Assembly (NCBI GenBank): GCA_964483245.1
Contig: CAZABP010000018.1
Coordinates: 20,805 to 84,804, forward strand
Direction of reading: 5' to 3'
Length of the DNA: 64,000 nucleotides
Source: CAZABP01 sp964483245
GTDB taxonomy: Bacteria; Planctomycetota; UBA1135; UBA2386
Shown: positions 50,445-57,355 of the stretch, one piece after another
Position numbering within the stretch: position 1 is the first letter of the stretch
How the letters are laid out: every line of letters begins with the position of its first letter
Position numbers and translations under genes: made by a program
Notes under the pieces: generated by a model
What the model saw: the letters and a program-made list of their open reading frames with translations, nothing else
What the model was told of the DNA's origin: nothing
Databases searched by the model: none

Positions 50445-52111
50445 CTGCCGGGGCTGCTCGAGCGTACGTGCTGGTCCCATAGCGCCGGAAAGTAACGCCG
50501 CAGCCCCTCGACGACGAGAGGCGCGGCCTGGCCGAGACCGCAGGCGCTGAGCTGCCGCATCGCGGAGCTGAGCTCGTCGAGCTCCTGGTCGGTCTCGGCG
50601 CCCAGGTATTCGCCGTTCAGCCGCTCGCGCAGCCGCTGCGTCCCGATCCGGCACGGGAAGCACTTCCCGCACGACTCGTCGGCGAAGAACTCCGCCATCG
50701 TCTCGGCGACGTGCAGGAGGTCGCGGGAATCGTCGAACACCATGATCCCGGCGGCACCGAGCATCGATCCGGCCGCCCGCACCGAAGGTTCATCGAGCGT
50801 CACGTCGAACGCGTCGCCGCCGAGGATCCCGCCCGAGAGCCCGGCCATCGTGAAGGCGGTCAACTTCCGACCGGGGCGCGCGCCGCCAGCCCAGACCTCG
50901 AGCAGCCGGCGCAGCGGGAATCCGAGCGGGACCTCGTAGTTCCCGGGCTGCTGCACGTCGCCGGAGACGCTGATGATCTTCGTCCCGGCCTGGCCGTTGC
51001 GGCCGAGGCTCCGGTACCAATCCGGCCCGTGCCGCAGGATCGGCGCGACCGCGCAGAGCGTCTCGACGTTCTGCACGACGGTCGGCAGCTGGTGCAGGCC
51101 GTGCGTCGCCGGGAACGGCGGCCGCTCGCGCGGGAACGGCCGCTTCCCCTCGAGGCTCTCGAGCAGCGCGGTCTCTTCGCCGCAGATGTAGGCACCGGCG
51201 CCGCGGCGCACCTCGACGTCGAATGAAAAGCGGGAGCCGAGGATCTCGCGGCCGAGCAGTCCCGCTTCACGCGCCTCTGCGATCGCGCGCTCGAGCGTCA
51301 CGTGCGTGTCCGGATACTCGAAGCGCAGGTAGATGATCCCGGTCGCCGCGCCGGTCGCATAGGCCGCGAGCGCCATCCCTTCGAGCACCGCGTGCGGATC
51401 GTGGTCCATCAGCGCGCGGTCCTTGAAGCAGCCGGGCTCCCCTTCGTCGGCGTTGGCGACGACGTACTTCGTGGCGCCGGGCGCACCGGCGACCGTGTCC
51501 CACTTGCGCCCGGTCGGGAAGCCGGCGCCACCGCGGCCGGCGAGGCCGCTCTGCGTGATCTCGGCGCGCACAGCGTCGGGCGACATGTGCAGCACCGCGC
51601 GCTCGAGCGCCTGGTAGCCGCCGCCGCGCCGGTAGCCGGAGATGCGGCTGCGCCCCGGCTCGCGGACCCCGGCGAACACGACCTCCGGCAGGCCGTCCGG
51701 GTTCACCGGCGGCAGCGGGGATGTCGCTGGTTCTGCCTTCTGGCCCGGAAGCGCGCGCAATACGCGACCCTCGACGAGGATCGGGATCGGCTCGTCGCAG
51801 CGACCCGGGCACGGCATCGCGCGTGCCCCCGGATGCTCGGCCAGGAGTTGTTGACTGCCGTGCAACCGGCAGACAGTGCCGTCACAGATCCGCGGGCCGA
51901 GGTCCGATTCGGCACGTGGGAGGTGGTGATAGAACGTGACGGTGCCGAACAGCTCGACCAGCGGGATGTCGAGGCCGGTGGCGATCGCGTTGAGCGCCGG
52001 CTCGGTCAGCCAGCCGTCGCGGGCGACGAATGCGTGCAGGACCGGGAGCAGCGGCGCCTCGGCCCCGTGCCAGGTGGCAAGGATCTCTTCGTCGGTGGGA
52101 CTGACGGTCAT
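50441..52111 (-). CDS. fdhB: Formate dehydrogenase NAD-reducing subunit: NuoE-NuoF fusion
   Basis: A 556-residue protein that passes electrons from FdhA to NAD. Residues ~1-140 are a NuoE-like thioredoxin-fold [2Fe-2S] domain (ICDGTVCRLHGS and MPCPGRCDEPIPI give the four cysteines). The rest is NuoF-like: LAGRGGAGFPTGRKWDTVAG for NADH/FMN, VVANADEGEPGCFKDRALMD, GAGAYICGEETALLESLEGK and ESCGKCFPCRIGTQRLRERL for the 4Fe-4S cluster. ATG 52111 lies two bases after the baeRF stop; a GTG at 52117 would overlap that stop as GTGA and is also possible. The stop overlaps the fdhA start. I see no separate gene for a small subunit or chaperone (fdhD) here. Confidence 0.9.
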   Translation of the reverse strand: MTVSPTDEEILATWHGAEAPLLPVLHAFVARDGWLTEPALNAIATGLDIPLVELFGTVTFYHHLPRAESDLGPRICDGTVCRLHGSQQLLAEHPGARAMPCPGRCDEPIPILVEGRVLRALPGQKAEPATSPLPPVNPDGLPEVVFAGVREPGRSRISGYRRGGGYQALERAVLHMSPDAVRAEITQSGLAGRGGAGFPTGRKWDTVAGAPGATKYVVANADEGEPGCFKDRALMDHDPHAVLEGMALAAYATGAATGIIYLRFEYPDTHVTLERAIAEAREAGLLGREILGSRFSFDVEVRRGAGAYICGEETALLESLEGKRPFPRERPPFPATHGLHQLPTVVQNVETLCAVAPILRHGPDWYRSLGRNGQAGTKIISVSGDVQQPGNYEVPLGFPLRRLLEVWAGGARPGRKLTAFTMAGLSGGILGGDAFDVTLDEPSVRAAGSMLGAAGIMVFDDSRDLLHVAETMAEFFADESCGKCFPCRIGTQRLRERLNGEYLGAETDQELDELSSAMRQLSACGLGQAAPLVVEGLRRYFPALWDQHVRSSSPGR

Positions 52112-52113
52112 GG

Positions 52114-53247
52114 TCACTGGCGGAGCAGCGCGGCCAGCTTGCTCTGGCCCGGCAGCTCTTCGCTGCGCATCAAATGCACGGCGCCGCCGTGACGCAACGT
52201 CTCGACCGCCACGAAATCCAGCAGGTCCTCGTCGCCGTTGCGGCGCGCAGGGTGCTCCTCGATCGAGGCGAGGTCCGTCCCGACGCGGCCCCACAGCTCG
52301 GCGTTGCGGTCCAGCAGCAGCGTGCCGACCTTGCCGTGCGACGCCGCCAGCACCGCTTCGCGCGGATCGGCGGTCGCGAGCCCGGTGCCGAGCGAGGCGT
52401 GGAAGCGCGCGAGCGCCTGTTCCTTCGCCGTGCGGAACCGCGGCGCGACCAGTGCCCAGGCCCGCTCGTGCAGCTCGCGCACCGGCATCCGTTCGGCATT
52501 GCCGGTGATGCCGTCGGCGACGACCTGCTGGTGCTTGGTGATCTTGCGGAACATCGCCTGCACGTGGTCGACGCCGGCCAACACCAGAGGCAGCCGGCCC
52601 GGCCGCAGCTCGCGCAGCGCGTCGTCGACCGCGTGCAGGAACTTGTCGAGCTCCACCTTGCGGTCGTCGCGGCCTTCGCCATGGCCGTGGAACGCGACCC
52701 CGTGCGCGCCGCCACCGTGCGCCTGCAGCGCCTTCTGCTCGTAGTCGCGCCCGACAACCTCCTCGAAGCGCGGCAGCTCGAGTTGCAGCTCGTTCGCACC
52801 TTCGCGGTCGGCGAGCAGCAGACGGACGCTGCCCTGGCTCAACACCAGCACGTGGAACTGCGAGTCGGTCGCGAACAGCGGCAGCAACGGGCGCAGCAGG
52901 AAACGGTTGCCGACGTGGACCAGCTCCGGGACCGGCATCGGCAGCCGGCGGATCTGCGTGTCGGCGCGCGACGCGAGCACGCACATGCCGGCACCCGGCC
53001 GGCGCCACGCAAGTTCCTGGTCCTTGTCGAGCAGGCGGCGCGCGGGCGCCAACATCGCCGCCGTCTCGCGCTCGGTGATCCCAGCACCCTGCAACTGCTG
53101 GTCGGCCGTGCGCAGCAGGTTCTTCAGCCGCACGAGGTCTTCCAGGATGCCGTCCCCGATCGGGTGGACCGGCAGGTAGATCGACGCGCAGGGGCCATCG
53201 CCCGGGCGCAGGAGGTTGCGGAGTTCGTCACGATTCACGGTTGGCAT
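52114..53247 (-). CDS. baeRF-family (bacterial eRF1-like) protein
   Basis: A 377-residue cytoplasmic protein of the bacterial archaeo-eukaryotic release factor families (baeRF). NRDELRNLLRPGDGPCASIY at the start; YEQKALQAHGGGAHGVAFHG and HGEGRDDRKVELDKFLHAVD carry the glycine/histidine-rich loop that takes the place of the eRF1 GGQ loop; LPLVLAGVDHVQAMFRKITK and EDLLDFVAVETLRHGGAVHL are the eRF1-domain-3-like end. These proteins are thought to act on ribosomes, perhaps in rescue. Its stop lies two bases before the fdhB start, so it heads the formate dehydrogenase operon. TATCCT lies ten bases before ATG 53247. Confidence 0.8.
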   Translation of the reverse strand: MPTVNRDELRNLLRPGDGPCASIYLPVHPIGDGILEDLVRLKNLLRTADQQLQGAGITERETAAMLAPARRLLDKDQELAWRRPGAGMCVLASRADTQIRRLPMPVPELVHVGNRFLLRPLLPLFATDSQFHVLVLSQGSVRLLLADREGANELQLELPRFEEVVGRDYEQKALQAHGGGAHGVAFHGHGEGRDDRKVELDKFLHAVDDALRELRPGRLPLVLAGVDHVQAMFRKITKHQQVVADGITGNAERMPVRELHERAWALVAPRFRTAKEQALARFHASLGTGLATADPREAVLAASHGKVGTLLLDRNAELWGRVGTDLASIEEHPARRNGDEDLLDFVAVETLRHGGAVHLMRSEELPGQSKLAALLRQ

Positions 53248-53257
53248 GACGGGACGG

Positions 53258-53263
53258 AGGATA
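53258..53263 (-). promoter_or_regulatory. -10-like hexamer TATCCT, 10 nt before the start at 53247
   Basis: Minus-strand CCTATCCTCCGTCCCGTC runs into ATG 53247; it would drive the baeRF-fdhB-fdhA operon. No sigma-54 or redox-regulator box was recognised. Confidence 0.5.
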
Positions 53264-53344
53264 GGGGTTCGGGGGCAGAGCGCGCATGGCTCGCGGGGGC
53301 AGGAACGCGCGGCAATCTTCGCGACTTTCGCGGAGGATCCCCGC

Positions 53345-55003
53345 ATGTCCCGGCTCGCCCTGCTCCTCGTCTCCCTGGTCACTCCGGTGCTTGCGCAGGA
53401 GCGGCCGCGCGCCCTCGTGCTCGAGATCGCGGATCCGTGGACCAAGCAGGTCGGTGCAGCGCGGTTGCTCGCCGAGGCGGGATTCGAGGTGGCGCCGCTG
53501 CCGCTGGACCGCTCGCCGCGGTTCGCGGATGCCGACGTGGTCTGGCTCGGGTCGTTCGTCAGCGAGAGTGCGGAGTACCGCAGCTATGTGCAGAAGTTCC
53601 GCGAGGATCTGCAGCACTTCGTCGATCGCGGGCACGTGCTCGTGCAACTGACGCAGGCCGACCAGACCGAAGCGCAGCCGCCGTTCCTGCCGGCGATGCA
53701 GGGTGCCATGCGCAGCGATCGGGACTTCGGCCAGGCACTCGTGCTCGCGCCGCAGCATCCGCTGCTGGCCGGTGTGAATGCGCCGGTGCAGTGGGATCCC
53801 AAGCGAACGATCTGGGAGACGTTCGTGCACCAGAGTGGATTCCAGGTGTTGTTGGCCGGGGATGCGCATGCGCAGTACCCGGCGCTGCTCGAGGGGGCGT
53901 ACGGGAAGGGAAGGATCCTGTTGGCGGCGCTCGACTTCGACAAGGTCGTCGATGGCGCGAGCGGTGAGTGGATCCAGAACGAGGCGAAGCTCGCATTCGC
54001 GCGCACGCTCGTGCGGAACCTGGCGCAGCATGCGCTCGCCGTGCGCGACGGCAAGGCGGCTGCGCCCGAAGTCACGCCGCCGCCATTGGCGCCGGAGGAA
54101 TACGTCGAAGGATCCTGGACGCTCGCCGTGCTGCCGGACACGCAGATCTATGCGCTGCGGTATCCCGGGTTGTTCACGCTGCAGACCGACTGGCTCGCTG
54201 CGAACCGCGAGCGACTCGACATCCGCTACGCGATTCACCTTGGCGACATCACCGACGACAACACCGACCTCGAATGGCGGCGCGCGCGCGCCGCGTTGGC
54301 ACGGCTCGATGGCGTCGTGCCGCTTGCGCTGGTGCCGGGGAACCACGACTACGGGCCGGGCGGCGATGCGACGACACGCGACACCGGGCTGAACCGGCAC
54401 TTCCCGTTCTCCGCGCAGCGTGCGATGCCGACGTTCGGTGGTGCGTTCGTCGACGGCGAGCTCGACAACACGTTTCATCGCTTCGAAGCCGGCGGCCGCA
54501 AATGGATCGTGATCGCGCTCGAGTGGGCGCCGCGCGCCGAGGTCGTCGCCTGGGCGGATGGCGTCATGCGCCAGCATCCGGACCACAAGGGGATCCTGGT
54601 CACGCATGCGTACATGAACAACAACGACCGTCGCTACGACCACACCGACCAGGAGCATCCGCAGCTCTACAACCCGCACCAGTACAAGACGCCCGGCAAG
54701 CTGCACGATGGCGAAGAGCTGTGGCAGCAGCTGGTGCGCAAGCACGATTTCCTGTTGACGCTGAACGGGCACGTGCTCGGCGACGGCACCGGGTATCTCG
54801 CGAGCCGCAACGACCGCGGGCACACGTGCCACCAGATGCTGGCGAACTTCCAGATGCGCGAGCTGGGGGGCGAGGGGTACCTGCGGCTGTTGGAGTTCCG
54901 GCCGGACGGGAAGACGGTCGTCGTGAAGACGTACTCGCCGCTGTACGAGAGCTGGTTGTTGGAGCCGGATCAGCAGTTCCGGTTCGAGCTGGATGATTGG
55001 TAG
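53345..55003 (+). CDS. Secreted metallophosphoesterase
   Basis: A 552-residue exported protein. Signal peptide MSRLALLLVSLVTPVLAQ; GGAGG at 53332-53336 fixes ATG 53345. The first ~230 residues resemble a glutamine-amidotransferase-like or ThuA-type fold (PRALVLEIADPWTKQVGAAR; GYGKGRILLAALDFD-like AYGKGRILLAALDF). The C-terminal ~320 residues are a calcineurin-like phosphoesterase: WTLAVLPDTQIYALRYP, YAIHLGDITDDNTDLEWRRA, LALVPGNHDYGP, GILVTHAYMNNNDRRYDHTD and LTLNGHVLGDG give the five metal-binding motifs (D, GDxxD, GNHD, H, GHxH-like NGHV). It should cleave phosphate esters outside the cytoplasm; the substrate is unknown. Confidence 0.88.
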   Translation: MSRLALLLVSLVTPVLAQERPRALVLEIADPWTKQVGAARLLAEAGFEVAPLPLDRSPRFADADVVWLGSFVSESAEYRSYVQKFREDLQHFVDRGHVLVQLTQADQTEAQPPFLPAMQGAMRSDRDFGQALVLAPQHPLLAGVNAPVQWDPKRTIWETFVHQSGFQVLLAGDAHAQYPALLEGAYGKGRILLAALDFDKVVDGASGEWIQNEAKLAFARTLVRNLAQHALAVRDGKAAAPEVTPPPLAPEEYVEGSWTLAVLPDTQIYALRYPGLFTLQTDWLAANRERLDIRYAIHLGDITDDNTDLEWRRARAALARLDGVVPLALVPGNHDYGPGGDATTRDTGLNRHFPFSAQRAMPTFGGAFVDGELDNTFHRFEAGGRKWIVIALEWAPRAEVVAWADGVMRQHPDHKGILVTHAYMNNNDRRYDHTDQEHPQLYNPHQYKTPGKLHDGEELWQQLVRKHDFLLTLNGHVLGDGTGYLASRNDRGHTCHQMLANFQMRELGGEGYLRLLEFRPDGKTVVVKTYSPLYESWLLEPDQQFRFELDDW

Positions 55004-55062
55004 GCGGGTTGCGTCGGAGCAGGTGTAGGCCGCGCGCGCAAGTTCGAAGGCGACCGCGGCAG

Positions 55063-55068
55063 TATCCT
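55063..55068 (+). promoter_or_regulatory. -10-like hexamer TATCCT, 6 nt before the start at 55075
   Basis: AGTATCCTGCCGCC runs into ATG 55075, nearly the same spacing and flanks as at 20119. Confidence 0.55.
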
Positions 55069-55074
55069 GCCGCC

Positions 55075-57294
55075 ATGCACGTTTCCATCGGCGGGCGGTG
55101 TCGGGTGCTGGGGGTGATCAGCGGATTCGCGTCACTCGTGCTGAGTGGCAGCCCAGCGAGCCAGAGTCGACCCGAGTGGGTGCGGGCGCGGATGCCGGGA
55201 GAGAGCATAGGCCACGCGATGGTTTACGACATCGCTCGTCAGCGCGTCATGCTGTTCGGAGGATCGGACGGCAGCCCCACCGTGCGCGCCAACACCTGGG
55301 AGTGGGACGGGAGCGACTGGACCGAACGATCGCCGGCGACGCGCCCGGGCGCGCGCAGAGACCACGCCACCGCCTACGACGTGATCCAGCAGCGCGTTGT
55401 GTTGTTCGGAGGAGCGGACAGCAAGCGCACCAGCTACGCCGACACTTGGGAGTGGGACGGGAGCGACTGGACCCTGCGATCGCCGGCGACGAGCCCGGGC
55501 GCGCGACAGGCTCACGCGATGACCTATGACGTTGCTCGTCAGCGCGTCGTGCTGTTCGGGGGAGTCGACAACAACGGACTCGCACTCTCCGACATCTGGG
55601 AGTGGGACGGGAGCAGTTGGACACAGCGCTTGCCGGCGACCGGTCCAACTGCGCGCGTGGGTCACGCGATGGCCTATGACGTTGCTCGCCAGCGCGTCAT
55701 GCTGTTCGGAGGATCGGACAAGAACGGCCTCAACCACTCCGACACCTGGGAGTGGGACGGGAGCAACTGGACGCAGCGCTTGCCGGCGGCGAACCCGCTT
55801 CCGCGCAGGCATCACGCCATGACCTATGACGCGGCCCGCCAGCGCGTCGTGCTGTTCGGCGGATGGGACTGGAGCGGCACGTTCTTCGACACCTGGGAGT
55901 GGGACGGCAGCAACTGGGTGCAGCGATCGGCGACGGGCCCGGGAGCGCGCTGGTACCACGCGATGGCCTACGACGTGGCCCGCCAGCGCGTCACTCTGTT
56001 CGGCGGATCGGACAAGCTGTTCATCAGCCCCTCCGACACCTGGGAGTGGGATGGCAGCAGCTGGACGCAGCGCGCACCGGCGACCAGCGTAGGCGCGCGA
56101 TCTGGTCATGCGATGGCGTATGACATGGCTCGCCAGTGTGTCGTGCTGTTCGGAGGGCAGGTCGATTATCGATTTCCGCTTTCCGACACCTGGGTGTGGG
56201 ACGGCCGCGTTTGGACGCAGCGCTCGCCGGCGACGAGTCCGGGGGCGCGCTCGGGTCATGCGATGGCGTATGACATCGCTCGCCAGCGCGTCGTGCTGTT
56301 CGGGGGCGGCAGTTCCGACACCTGGGAGTGGGACGGCAGCAACTGGACGCAGCGATCGCCGGCTACGAGTCCGGCGGCGCGCTCGGGTCACGCGATGGCG
56401 TATGACATGGCCCGCCAGCGCGTCGTTTTGTTCGGAGGACTGGATACCAACCGCACTCCCGTCTCCGACACCTGGGAATGGGACGGCAGCAACTGGACGC
56501 AGCGATCGCCGACGACGAGCCCGAGTGCACGCATGGGTCACGGAATGGCGGACGACATCACGCGCCGGCGTCTCGTGCTGTTCGGGGGACGAGATGCGAT
56601 CGGCGAGTTCGCTGACACTTGGGAATGGGATGGCAGCAATTGGACGCAGCGATCGCCGGCGACGAGCCCAGGTGCGCGCTGGGATCAGGCGATGGCCTAC
56701 GACGTGGCTCGCCAGCGCGTCGTGCTGTTCGGAGGATTGGACCGCATCCGTTTGTCTCTGATGGACACGTGGGAGTGGGATGGAAGCAACTGGACGCAGC
56801 GATCGACGAGCGCGGGCTCGCACACGTCCTACGTGATGGCCTACGACCTCGCGCGCCATCGCGTCGTGCTGTTAGGGTCTGACACATGGCTCTACGGCCC
56901 TGTCACCCGAGCCACCAGCCAACCGATCGGCAACGGCTGCCCGGGTAGCAACGGTCCACCCGTGCTCACCAGCAACGATCCGTACCTCGGCAATCCCGCA
57001 CTCCGGCTCGAACTGCTCTCCGGACGTGCATCGTCCGTGTGCCTGTTCGGTCTTTCGACCGGCACGCAGTCACTCCCGATCGGGCCGTGCACTCTGTATC
57101 TGCGCGATCCGATCACCGCGCTGGTGGCGCCGACCAACTGGGCCGGCTTCGCCGAGTCCGCGCCGTTCGCGCTGCCGCTCGACATCTCGCTCCGCGGAGC
57201 CACGGTCTACGCGCAGGCCTTCGTCATGGATCCACAGGGGCCGATGCTCGGGATGGCGTTCAGCCAAGGCCGCCGACTCGTGCTCGGGGACTGA
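55075..57294 (+). CDS. Secreted Kelch-like repeat protein (12 repeats)
   Basis: A 739-residue exported protein. The signal-like N-terminus has MHVSIGGRCRVLGVISGFAS. Eleven full repeats and one partial repeat of ~50 residues follow, each of the form HAMAYDVARQRVVLFGG then DTWEWDGSNWTQRSPATSPG. The GG plus spaced W/Y pattern is that of Kelch motifs, so one or two beta-propellers are expected. The DNA copies (55200-56875) are near identical in places, with a period of ~130-150 bases, which points to recent expansion. The last ~125 residues, from NGCPGSNGPPVLTSNDPYLG, are the C-terminal module shared with two other exported proteins. It probably binds surface or extracellular partners. Confidence 0.88.
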   Translation: MHVSIGGRCRVLGVISGFASLVLSGSPASQSRPEWVRARMPGESIGHAMVYDIARQRVMLFGGSDGSPTVRANTWEWDGSDWTERSPATRPGARRDHATAYDVIQQRVVLFGGADSKRTSYADTWEWDGSDWTLRSPATSPGARQAHAMTYDVARQRVVLFGGVDNNGLALSDIWEWDGSSWTQRLPATGPTARVGHAMAYDVARQRVMLFGGSDKNGLNHSDTWEWDGSNWTQRLPAANPLPRRHHAMTYDAARQRVVLFGGWDWSGTFFDTWEWDGSNWVQRSATGPGARWYHAMAYDVARQRVTLFGGSDKLFISPSDTWEWDGSSWTQRAPATSVGARSGHAMAYDMARQCVVLFGGQVDYRFPLSDTWVWDGRVWTQRSPATSPGARSGHAMAYDIARQRVVLFGGGSSDTWEWDGSNWTQRSPATSPAARSGHAMAYDMARQRVVLFGGLDTNRTPVSDTWEWDGSNWTQRSPTTSPSARMGHGMADDITRRRLVLFGGRDAIGEFADTWEWDGSNWTQRSPATSPGARWDQAMAYDVARQRVVLFGGLDRIRLSLMDTWEWDGSNWTQRSTSAGSHTSYVMAYDLARHRVVLLGSDTWLYGPVTRATSQPIGNGCPGSNGPPVLTSNDPYLGNPALRLELLSGRASSVCLFGLSTGTQSLPIGPCTLYLRDPITALVAPTNWAGFAESAPFALPLDISLRGATVYAQAFVMDPQGPMLGMAFSQGRRLVLGD
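55200..56875 (+). repeat. In-gene tandem DNA repeats of the Kelch-like units
   Basis: Segments such as GACACCTGGGAGTGGGACGG and CGCCAGCGCGTCGTGCTGTT recur with few changes in almost every unit. Unit length varies (shortest is the eighth, with a reduced linker). Confidence 0.8.
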
Positions 57295-57344
57295 CCCGGA
57301 CCGCATCGGCAGCACGCGCACATCGTCGGCTCAGGCGCTGGACG

Positions 57345-57350
57345 TACCGT
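57345..57350 (+). promoter_or_regulatory. -10-like hexamer TACCGT, 5 nt before ATG 57356
   Basis: GACGTACCGTCTCGG leads into ATG 57356. The box favours this start; ATG 57377 in the same frame is the alternative. Confidence 0.35.
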
Positions 57351-57355
57351 CTCGG

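Noticed and set aside
55200..56875. Direct repeats as a CRISPR array
   Set aside because: Units are ~130-150 bases, in frame, and encode Kelch-like repeats; no short repeat-spacer pattern or cas gene exists.
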